A stretch of DNA of 16,454 nucleotides, taken from positions 1 to 16,454 of the forward strand of contig SWBL01000612.1 in the NCBI GenBank assembly GCA_024195585.1, read 5' to 3'. This DNA is from Aureobasidium sp. EXF-3400 (lineage: Eukaryota > Ascomycota > Dothideomycetes > Dothideales > Saccotheciaceae). The position numbers were made by a program, and so were the translations under genes. This document shows, one piece after another, positions 9,237-16,454 of this stretch. Within the stretch, counting starts at the first letter, position 1. The number at the start of each line of letters is the position of its first letter. Below the pieces are notes generated by a model that worked only from the letters and a program-made list of their open reading frames with translations, was not told the origin of the DNA and did no database searches.

Positions 9237-9423
9237 TTAAGAAGGAAAGTCGTGCGGCCGCAATAGAGTTCAGTCTCGCGATCATTGTTCTCAACGCCGA
9301 GAGGCTGGTTCACAATTATGCAACGTGAGCTCCATCTCAAGCTATGATAGCTTCACGGTCATCGGCATCTACCAACTAGCCATCCTCTTCACCATATCGA
9401 GATAGATAAACAACAACAGCAAG

Positions 9424-10479
9424 ATGGAGAACTCTCAGCTCTCGCGCTTGCCTACCGAGCTTCGCGAAAGGATTCTGGACTTCATCATGCCTATAGACAT
9501 CGGGCAGATGGACGACTGCAAGAAGTGGAACGCAGTTGATACTATTGATCCTACCGAGAAGCTGCTACTGATGCTAGCCCGCCAGCATGCTTTTGCAGCT
9601 ACATGCCGCGAGCTTCAACTCCTCAGTCTACCTCATTATCTCCGCCATACAGAGATCATCTGGGATCTGTCCGGAGCTTCGAGTAACCCGTCTCATGCCT
9701 CTCTACAGTTCACCTCATTACCATCGCTGCAGTCGCGAGGCTTCCTCGATAGCATTCACGGTATAGGTGCCGTACAGTCAGATGACTACCTGCATCGCGA
9801 AGGCCGGGACACGCAGAACCCGTGGAACTGTGCGAGGTGGCAACCGAACTGGCTCGATCAACCCCTAGGAATAATTGGAATATATCAGAAAACCGCATTC
9901 ATCGCTTCCAGCCTGCGCGAACAACAGCGTAAGAGAGATATTGCACCCCATCGGTTATTTTACAGACAAATCTACCGCTTACCCGCCTTCACCGACGGCA
10001 ATGCTCTGAGACCGATCAAGAAGGCTCTGAGACGGACGTGGAAGCGTGACACCATGGATATAACGATAGACCTGCTGAACGAAGCAACCTCTTTGCAACG
10101 AATGGAAGAAGCCGTCTCAGTTCTCGACAGCGAACATCTTGAAAAGGTCGAAGCTATCAAGGTTGAAGTGAAACGACAAGAAGAATCATCTCTCAGGAAC
10201 AACGACTGGATCTTCAGAGATGAACGATTCAATTACGCATCGTTTCTCTACACTATGGAAGGAAGGTACCTGTCTTGGAAGTATCGGGTCAGAAAGTTCC
10301 ATGAAGGGTTGATTGCAGTGGTTATGTTGGGTTACAAGACCGACTACAATGACCTTCACGCCCGCGTGGAGGAAGTACGGGCTGAAATGGAGAGAAGGGA
10401 AGGTCCTTACAGTGGGAATCAGGTGGTGGAGGCGGTCATCGAAATGGTCAAAGCGACCGAACTCCAAGGGACGCGCTGA
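9424..10479 (+). CDS. F-box-like protein, function unknown
   Basis: A single uninterrupted frame encodes 351 residues. The first 22 residues contain an F-box-type start (LSRLPTELRERILDFIMP), the usual N-terminal placement for fungal F-box proteins that bind Skp1 in SCF ubiquitin ligases. The region to about residue 80 continues with FAATCRELQLLSLPHYLR, typical of the second half of an F-box in such proteins. I recognise no leucine-rich, WD or Kelch repeats further on. The rest is charged and mainly helical-looking (about 200-345, including KVEAIKVEVKRQEE and EEVRAEMERREG). Fungal genomes carry many such short F-box proteins with unassignable substrates. The ATG follows an A-rich leader (AACAACAGCAAG). 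No signal peptide or membrane segment is seen. Confidence 0.75.
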   Translation: MENSQLSRLPTELRERILDFIMPIDIGQMDDCKKWNAVDTIDPTEKLLLMLARQHAFAATCRELQLLSLPHYLRHTEIIWDLSGASSNPSHASLQFTSLPSLQSRGFLDSIHGIGAVQSDDYLHREGRDTQNPWNCARWQPNWLDQPLGIIGIYQKTAFIASSLREQQRKRDIAPHRLFYRQIYRLPAFTDGNALRPIKKALRRTWKRDTMDITIDLLNEATSLQRMEEAVSVLDSEHLEKVEAIKVEVKRQEESSLRNNDWIFRDERFNYASFLYTMEGRYLSWKYRVRKFHEGLIAVVMLGYKTDYNDLHARVEEVRAEMERREGPYSGNQVVEAVIEMVKATELQGTR

Positions 10480-10978
10480 GTCGCCTGACTGCGGCGAACC
10501 CCAAGGCTACCTAAGCGTTTGGAGACGCTACAGGTGACCAACCTCACCACTCAGAGACTTGCAATGCCCTTGGTCCTCTTCTATCTCACTGCCAATCTGC
10601 CCTCTTCTAGTCCAGTCCAATACGAACGCCCAGGATCATTATCGTATAGCTCCACATCTCTCAAGCCGTTGGTACATCATGACCTTATCCGCTACAGCTT
10701 AGGTGTATTCGTGGCAGCAAGACAGGCTAGAAGCAAAATCTGTTGCTTCCTTTGTCGCTGCTCCAAATCTTGATCGCGAGGGATATATCCATAGCTATAC
10801 ACCTAGAGAGAAGCCCATTGATAGCAAAAAAAAACTAAGGAATAAAAAAGTCGTAGCCGTAACTCGCTCCCAGTAATGCCATTTGTATTAGTATCTGATA
10901 ACCCCATCCACATTCATTACAGTCAGTCTCGTCATCAATTGTGTCCTCGTCCCCCTTCATATAAGTCTCTACCATGAA
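10480..10978. other. Convergent 3' region
   Basis: It lies between the F-box-like gene (+) and the candidate small gene (-). It contains a run of nine A (10826-10834) followed by AATAAA (10841-10846), a possible poly(A) region for the plus-strand gene although it is 360 nt past its stop codon. An open frame at 10519-10773 begins at a TTG and shows no domain. I support no gene here. Confidence 0.5.
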
Positions 10979-11227
10979 TCAGGTCTTGGGACGATGTATC
11001 ATCCACCATGAGGTCCGAGTGTACTGAACCTCCGGATCCATGACACGTCGCGTGCGGTGAGGAGGTTCAGGATCGTTCCTCTGATGCGGCCATATCTCAT
11101 TGGGGTTGGAGTTGATGTTTCCCTGTTCCGATCCAGTGTAAATCCAATTAAGGTATTGCATCTGTGGAAGTGGTCTATCGGAGAAGGAGCGACCAGGATC
11201 CGTTTTGATGTGGTGCGCCGCCTTCAT
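10979..11227 (-). CDS. Candidate small hypothetical protein, 5' end unresolved
   Basis: From the ATG at 11227 this frame encodes 82 residues. It is rich in Trp, His, Arg and Pro rather than low-complexity: LNWIYTGSEQG, NPNEIWPHQRNDPEPPHRT and the end YTRTSWWMIHRPKT look like real protein sequence. The open frame continues upstream without a stop to about 11355 and includes possible acceptor sites (GTTGCAG at 11301, GTGTAG just upstream), so an additional 5' exon may exist. Any such exon would have to fit in, or overlap, the 220 nt before the stop of the upstream transcription-factor gene at 11451. I do not recognise the family. The call rests on composition only. Confidence 0.42.
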   Translation of the reverse strand: MKAAHHIKTDPGRSFSDRPLPQMQYLNWIYTGSEQGNINSNPNEIWPHQRNDPEPPHRTRRVMDPEVQYTRTSWWMIHRPKT

Positions 11228-11450
11228 CGAGGGACTTGATCCGCTTGACTGCTCTACATCAGGCTTCTGTCGAAATAGATGTCGCCTCGACCCTGCAACT
11301 TGCCTACACTTTTGTGACAAAAAGCTCAAGGCTACCAATAGAACGTTGCTCCTTCAACTAGGGGCAAGACTTTGCTGGCATGCGCAACTTGGCAGTGGGC
11401 CACCCTCATCCCTGGCTCGGAGCATACGCAATAGCAACTGTTTGCTTCCA

Positions 11451-13674
11451 CTAGCCGATGACGGTCTGCCAGCCATTCTCATGCATGACATCGAGCCAGA
11501 AGACACTACCATCACCAATATCAAAGCGCCGCCAGACCTCTTTGACAAGCTTGATGATCATGAATACAGGTTTGGAAGGCAGTCGCGTCGAGAGCTCTTC
11601 CAATCTCGTCATTGCAAGATTCCTTGCGCGTAAGACTTCGAGATTGAATACGGTTGTGGGTCCAGATAATCGAAGCTCAGCAGCTGCTGTCAGTATGATG
11701 AGCAGCTGCAGTGGTCGTGTGCCAGAGGTCGGTGGAACGCTGCCAATCAAGTCTAACAAGATGTGTCGCGCCAGTGATGTCAACCATGTTGTAGGATCGC
11801 GAGGGTCGTGGTGGAGAAGCGTGCCACCGCAGTACGGGAAGAAGAATTGGCTCGATGTGCCAGTGACGTCTGCGTTCTTGAGCAGTCGATTGTGCAGGAT
11901 GTTAGGGAAGACTCGGTATATCTCAAGTAGAGCCGAACAGCGTGTGGACTCTGCAACCATGATGAAATCCAGCTTGCCGGTCAGATTGTCCTGCACATCC
12001 ACAAGGTCGTCAACAGCTGGCCAGCGGATCTCTAGCAGCTCTTCCTCAAACTCCATGGCTGCAGTGATGATCTGGGTAGGATCAACGTGCTCGCTTGTTG
12101 CTCCGTAAGAGAGCGGCGAAGATATGGCACGGAAATTTCGCACGAGTCGACCGACTTCTGCGAACAGCACTTGTGCTCTGGGTCCAACGCCAGTCCAGGG
12201 ATGCGGCATGACTTTAGTGCCTATTGTACGGGCTTCATTGTAGTTCGTCTTGTCATAGGACTTCTCGCGGCCTGGCATGATGGGCTCTTTGTGCACGAAC
12301 GCAACACACATTTCCCAGTATATGAGGGCTTCTGCAAAGAATTGGTCGTTTCGTGCCATCTCTTCTGTCTGGTCGCCCTTTTCTCGGAGCAGTCTGGGGT
12401 AGATGAGCCCTCGTGCAGCATTGAGATGTGCCATGCCAAGATCACCAGCCTCATGCCATGGCGAGCTCATTCCTAAAAGCAGCACTGTGAGCAGAAGTCT
12501 GTCATCAACTTGCTGGTTGACGTGTGCGAGTTGTAACTCATGTTGAAGACATTCGTATGCTTTCCGTTGCATCTCGAATCCCTGGACTTCCATCCCTGGG
12601 CTGTGGTTGGCCAAATGTGCAGCTGCCATGCTCTGGATTGCGTAGAAGATCGAGTTCGAGCTATCCCATAGCTTTCCGATGACGGTGCGGAATGGGTTCA
12701 GCTTCGAGTCGAATGAGGAATACAGGGAGCATACATCTCGGAAGTAGTGCTCGACCAGACCCGTACTATCGTTTTGGAGAGATCGTGTTATTGCAGGAGT
12801 GGCCATGCGATAGTAGGCTCGAAGCAGCGACTTCCATTGTGTCATTTCCTCGGGGCTTCTGCTCTGTTGCCGTTGTATCGTCTGAATCTCGTGACCTCTT
12901 CCGTTTCCATCGTTCTGGGGCGCTGGTGTGTGTGGAACATATGAGATCATGGTCTGCTGGTGGCCTGCATTGGGATAGCCTGACCATTGCTGAGGCGAGG
13001 CACTGTATGGTCCCTGTACTTCCAGTCCTGTGACATGCTGAGATGGCGAGATGTATGATATCGTTTCTTCAGAAGCGTCTCGGTATTCTTCGACGCTGCC
13101 AGGCAGCTCCTCGGCAGAGAGAGCAGAAGCCTGGCCAAAGGTTACCGGGTCAATGGAGGAGAAGTGATATTCCACCGAAGGATGAAATGTCTTTTGGCTG
13201 TCCGGCTCGTCGGGTTGTAAAACTTCATACTTTGTCGACCACTTGAGAGCTTTCCTATATCCAGGGCAATCATATCCACGCTTGGTGCAATTCTCACATG
13301 CCTTGCACGAACAAGTGTCAGTCAATATCAACGCAGTACCTGGAAGTCATTTTGAAGCACGCGCGCGACCACCAACCACTGAACCGTAGTCTCACGGTGT
13401 AATGTCAGGATGACATGGCGTGTGATCGTGACTCGGGTTGCAAACTGCTCTGACAGGAACTCACCGGCCGTGTTTCATCGCATTTTAGCTATCACCTACA
13501 GGTTAGTCTACTCTATTCAGAACATGTCCCGAATGCAGATTGCCCTCCCGCATTACTCACCCTCTTGATCTTGCAAACTTGACAGCCGTTGCGGCTCTTT
13601 GCTGTTCTCCTAGGATTCTTCTCCACGCCTCCAGATCCGGAGGCAGTGGCCGATGTCGGTTTCGACGGTGGCAT
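11451..13674 (-). CDS. Zn2Cys6 transcription factor with Fungal_trans_2 domain
   Basis: Exons on the minus strand are 13674-13561 (38 codons), 13488-13465 (8 codons) and 13301-11451, giving 662 residues. All junctions are phase 0; the introns are 72 and 163 nt. After splicing, the cysteines are C31, C34, C41, C48, C51 and C58, exactly CX2CX6CX6CX2CX6C, which supports the model strongly. The zinc cluster reads GCQVCKIKR, LKCDETRP, ACENCTKRGYDCPGY. A Ser/Gln-rich linker follows (about 65-200), then a helical body from about residue 205 (LLRAYYRMATPAITRSLQND) to the end, typical of the Fungal_trans_2 (PF11951) class. Such proteins bind CGG-containing sites in the nucleus; targets cannot be deduced here. 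No metabolic gene cluster lies next to it. The stop is at 11451-11453. Confidence 0.92.
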
Positions 13675-14432
13675 CCGCGGCGGCCTGAGTCCGGTACTCA
13701 GTTGCGATCCGAGGTATGCGCGGAAGCTGTCAGCGTACGTGCAGCAATTCAGAAACTGGCTCGACCAGGTCTATCCAGGTTGACTGGAGAGGCATTTTCG
13801 GAGCAGTACTGTTAAGAGGGCGGGCGAGACCTAGGTTTATGGGGAGTCGAGCACACACTTTTATCGGCCCGTCACGCTAGAGTCGGCAGCGGCTGCCGGC
13901 CTGGTGGGGGCCAGAAGGATGTTGTACAGATACTTTCTATCAGCATCAACCATTTTTTCGGCTACACCGAGCTGAGCTGAAGGATCCAAGTCGGGAGGCC
14001 GTTATTCAACTGCTTGCGCCGTAATGGTTTGTTATACGAAGAGTCGTGGCTGTATGGGTAAGTATTCTCTTAGAGCCTGTGTTGCACTCATGCTCGATCG
14101 CTTCCATCACGAAACGAACTTGGGACGGACAAGATTTGGAATTTGCATACGCATCATCGACTGTCAAACGCTCATCGGTCAACTACTATATTGCGCGTAG
14201 CATACGAGCAAAAGAAAGAAGACTCTGCACATTGCGATATCACTTCATCGGCCAAAAAGAAAGATAGAAGTCCTAAGTATCAGCGTCAGGGTTATCCCCA
14301 CAGGATACAAAAATTTCCAGGGTCTGCCAACCCTGCCAACCCTGCCCACCAAAACCACAACTCACCACCACAAGTCTGCCAGCAGCAAAAGTGGGTTTGA
14401 CATAGTCATTGGCAAAAATGTAATCAAGCTAC
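13675..14432. other. Promoter region of the Zn2Cys6 gene and tRNA downstream flank
   Basis: No gene is supportable. Close to the transcription-factor start there is a 6-bp inverted repeat (CTGAGT/ACTCAG with a 5-nt spacer, 13685-13701). At 14325-14350 a 9-bp unit TGCCAACCC is repeated twice with a partial third copy. The run of five T on the minus strand at 14414-14418 is the likely polymerase III stop for the tRNA. Confidence 0.55.
14414..14418 (-). terminator. RNA polymerase III T-run terminator of tRNA-Thr
   Basis: Five consecutive T on the minus strand begin 15 nt past the 3' end of the tRNA. A run of four or more T is the usual polymerase III stop signal. Confidence 0.6.
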
Positions 14433-14505
14433 TGCCTCCTAACGGAGTCGAACCGGTGACCTCGGCATTACTAGTGCCGCGCTCTACCAACTGAGCTAAA
14501 GAGGC
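14433..14505 (-). tRNA. tRNA-Thr (anticodon AGT)
   Basis: The minus strand folds as a 73-nt cloverleaf with no intron. The acceptor stem is GCCTCTT/AGGAGGC with one T-G wobble, discriminator A73. The D arm is GCTC/GAGC with GG in the loop. The anticodon arm is CGGCA/TGCCG with loop CTAGTAA, so the anticodon is AGT (read as IGU) and the tRNA reads ACU/ACC threonine codons. The variable loop has five bases. The T loop is TTCGACT. The A box (TAGCTCAGTTGG) and B box (GGTTCGACTCC) of the internal polymerase III promoter are intact. One oddity is a C-T mismatch at positions 50-64 of the T stem. The CCA end is not encoded, as usual in eukaryotes. Confidence 0.95.
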
Positions 14506-14960
14506 TTGACGAGGTTGTGCTTGAAAAGGAGGTATATGTTTTGATTGAGGAAAAGAGATTTTGTTGCGGGTGCACGGACGTGGAAGCCTCGAGCGGCAGG
14601 GCTGACGTTACGGCGGTGGAAGAATAGACCACAGACAACAGCAGATAAATAAAAAGGTCGACAAGGAAGGGGCGATGAACAGAGGGGCCAAGACGTATGA
14701 TAGCAAAGAATTAACGAGCAAGGACGAGTGATGGGCAGAAAGACAGGAACAAGTGAGGTAGAGAGACAAGTCTGTCTTGGCACATTCAGCGCGCGGAGGT
14801 CGGCGATTGAAAGTCCCTTCAAGCTTCTTTCCGCAGACCGCCTTCCCGGCAGAACTTTGTCTGAAAGTCTGGAGGCGAGATTTTTCGAGGGGAGTCGCAG
14901 GAAGGATTTCGGTCAGTTCTCGCAACAAGAACCCAACAAACCACAACACATACCGCCAAC
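14506..14960. other. Divergent region between tRNA-Thr and NOG1
   Basis: It should contain the NOG1 promoter and leader. GGCGATGAAC at 14671-14680 is one base off the PAC motif core (GCGATGAG) found upstream of ribosome-biogenesis genes, which is weak evidence. A minus-strand open frame at 14608-14949 is probably fortuitous. I see no gene. Confidence 0.5.
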
Positions 14961-16454
14961 ATGAAGACGACGTGGAAGGATATCGCCCCTGTGCCGACGT
15001 CGCAGGAGTTCCTGGACATTGTCCTGAGCAGAACTCAGAGGAGACTACCTACCCAGATCAGAGCGGGTTTCAAGATTTCGAGAATTAGAGGTGTGTACCA
15101 CATTTCGTCGTAGGGAGGAGAAAAATTCTGGTGGCTGGGGAAATGAGCGATCACGAAAGAGCATGGGACCGATCGCAGGAAAAGACAAACACGCGAAAGA
15201 GACAGAAACGACAAGAAGCAGAGACTGACCAGATTCGCAGCTTTCTACATGCGCAAGATCAAGTTCACCTGCGAAACCTTTGCCGAAAAGATCCAAGCCG
15301 TCCTCGATGGATTCCCTCGTCTCGCCGACATCCACCCTTTCCACAAGGATCTGCTCAACACCCTCTACGATGCCGACCATTTCCGCATCGCCCTTGGTCA
15401 GCTGTCGACCGCTAAGCACTTGATCGAGACAGTCGCCCGCGATTATGTCCGTCTCGTCAAGTACGGTCAGTCGCTCTTCCAGTGCAAGCAGCTCAAGCGC
15501 GCCGCCCTCGGTCGCATGGCCACCATCTGTAAGCGCCTGAAGGACCCGCTCCTCTACCTCGAGCAGGTTCGCCAGCATCTGGGTCGTCTTCCCGCCATCG
15601 ACCCCAACACCCGCACTCTCCTCATCTGCGGTTACCCCAACGTCGGAAAGTCGAGTTTCCTCAAGAACATCTCCCGCGCCGATGTCGACGTCCAGCCCTA
15701 CGCCTTTACAACAAAGAGTCTGTTCGTTGGTCACTTCGACTACAAGATGTTGAGATTCCAGGCTATCGACACCCCCGGTATTCTGGATCACCCTCTGGAA
15801 GAGATGAACACAATCGAAATGCAGTCTATCACTGCTATTGCCCATTTGCGCTCTGCTATCCTCTACTTCATGGACTTGTCCGAGCAGTGTGGTTACTCAG
15901 TTCAGGCCCAGATGCAGCTTTTCCAGTCCATCAAGCCTCTTTTCGCCAACAAGCTCGTTTTCGTTGTCATCAACAAGATCGACGCTATGCGCCCCGAGGA
16001 CCTCGACGCTGAGACTCAGCAAGCTCTTGCCGACCTTTGCAAGTCCGACAACGTCGAGATGCTCCAGCTCTCTTGCACAACTACTGAGGGCCTCATGAAC
16101 GTCCGTAACGCCGCTTGCGACCGTCTCCTTGCCGAGCGTAACGCACAGAAGCTCAAGGCTGGTACCAACGCCTCTGGTGAAGTTACTGGCCGTCTCAACG
16201 ATGTTCTCCGTCGTATCCACGTCGCTCAGCCCATGGGTGGTGTTGTTCGCGAGACCTTCGTTCCCGAGACTGTCAAGACCAGAGTCAAGTACGACAAGGC
16301 CGATCCCAACCGTATCACCCTCATGCGCGACATCGAAGAGGAGAACGGTGGTGCCGGTGTCTTCAACATCAACCTCAAGGAGAAGTGGATGCTCGAGAAC
16401 CCCGACTGGCGCGAGGACAAGATGCCCGAATTCCTCGACGGAAAGAACGTCTAC
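14961..16454 (+). CDS. nog1: Nucleolar GTP-binding protein Nog1 (3' end outside the window)
   Basis: Exon 1 is 14961-15090; a 150-nt intron (GTGTGT donor, CTGACC branch site, CGCAG acceptor) follows, and exon 2 runs from 15241 to the window end. The visible part has 448 residues; the yeast protein has about 650, so roughly the last 200 are missing. The start [20 protein letters not shown] and the splice-joined [16 protein letters not shown] match the Nog1 N-terminal helical domain. GTPase motifs are G1 GYPNVGKSS (174-182), G3 DTPGIL (220-225) and G4 NKID (288-291), with [10 protein letters not shown] and [17 protein letters not shown] surroundings. Nog1 is an essential GTPase of pre-60S ribosomal particles that acts in the nucleolus and nucleus and leaves in the cytoplasm. 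Codon use is strongly C-ending, as in highly expressed fungal genes. The visible end, [11 protein letters not shown], is also family-typical. Confidence 0.96.

Larger units (their letters stand above)
8748..9423. other. Divergent promoter region
   Basis: It separates the minus-strand Thr/His-rich gene from the plus-strand F-box-like gene. Visible elements are GAGGTA three times at an 8-bp period (8762-8783), a 12-bp perfect palindrome CGCTCGCGAGCG (9151-9162), a nested inverted repeat (9215-9236) and two overlapping upstream ORFs (9318-9379). No gene is evident. Confidence 0.55.

Noticed and set aside
10519..10773. Plus-strand frame after the F-box-like gene
   Set aside because: It begins at a TTG rather than an ATG, has no domain, and lies in a convergent 3' region.
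13540..13815. Plus-strand open frame opposite the first exon of the transcription factor
   Set aside because: It is antisense to the zinc-cluster exon, whose cysteine spacing is exact.
14671..14680. PAC-like ribosome-biogenesis motif upstream of NOG1
   Set aside because: It is one base off the core and 280 nt from the start codon, with no clear accompanying RRPE element; too weak to call as a site.
14608..14949. Minus-strand 113-codon frame upstream of NOG1
   Set aside because: It occupies the NOG1 promoter, has no recognisable domain, and another minus frame is equally open in the same stretch.
15091..15240. Possible box C/D snoRNA inside the NOG1 intron
   Set aside because: A CTGA near the branch site could be a D box, but there is no RTGATGA C box (only ATGAGCGA) and no terminal stem.
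1..16454. Transposable element, CRISPR array, toxin or defence island, secondary-metabolite cluster
   Set aside because: No transposase or reverse-transcriptase motifs, no terminal repeats, no regularly spaced repeat array and no biosynthetic core enzyme could be seen on either strand.

Overview
The window is nuclear DNA of a filamentous ascomycete (Pezizomycotina). The evidence is protein-coding genes broken by short GT...AG introns (53-163 nt) with CTAAC/CTGAC-type branch sites, a FlbA-type DEP-DEP-RGS regulator, a fungal Zn2Cys6 transcription factor with a Fungal_trans_2 body, a Ser/Thr-rich single-pass cell-surface protein, and an RNA polymerase III tRNA gene standing alone between protein genes. 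A dothideomycete is my best guess, from overall impression of gene content and base composition only.

Layout, left to right: (1) flbA-like RGS gene, + strand, four exons, 74-2233 (the 5' end could extend beyond the window); (2) CHK1 checkpoint kinase, + strand, three exons with an 18-nt first coding exon, 3215-4954; (3) a long gene-free convergent stretch, 4955-6311; (4) a Mid2/Wsc-like surface glycoprotein gene, - strand, 6312-7397; (5) a small basic Thr/His-rich protein gene, - strand, two exons, 8265-8747; (6) an intronless F-box-like gene, + strand, 9424-10479; (7) a possible small hypothetical gene, - strand, 10979-11227; (8) a Zn2Cys6 transcription factor, - strand, three exons including a 24-nt microexon, 11451-13674; (9) tRNA-Thr(AGT), - strand, 14433-14505; (10) NOG1, the nucleolar GTPase of 60S ribosome assembly, + strand, from 14961 and cut by the window end.

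The genes do not form a biosynthetic cluster or a defence island. They are mostly housekeeping and regulatory genes: G-protein signalling, DNA-damage checkpoint, cell-wall sensing, ubiquitin-type adaptor, transcription control, translation. I see no transposon, no CRISPR and no prophage-like segment. Several gene models here depend on splice reconstruction, which I did by hand: the transcription factor's canonical six-cysteine spacing appears only after splicing, and the small Thr/His-rich protein gains its conserved-looking tail only after splicing.

The most interesting points are: the frame-neutral 24-nt exon that carries one zinc ligand of the transcription factor, with two competing 3' splice sites in front of it; MluI-box-like sites and a short upstream ORF near CHK1; overlapping upstream ORFs and a nested palindrome ahead of the F-box gene; and a T-stem mismatch in the tRNA. 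I found no convincing new multi-gene system.
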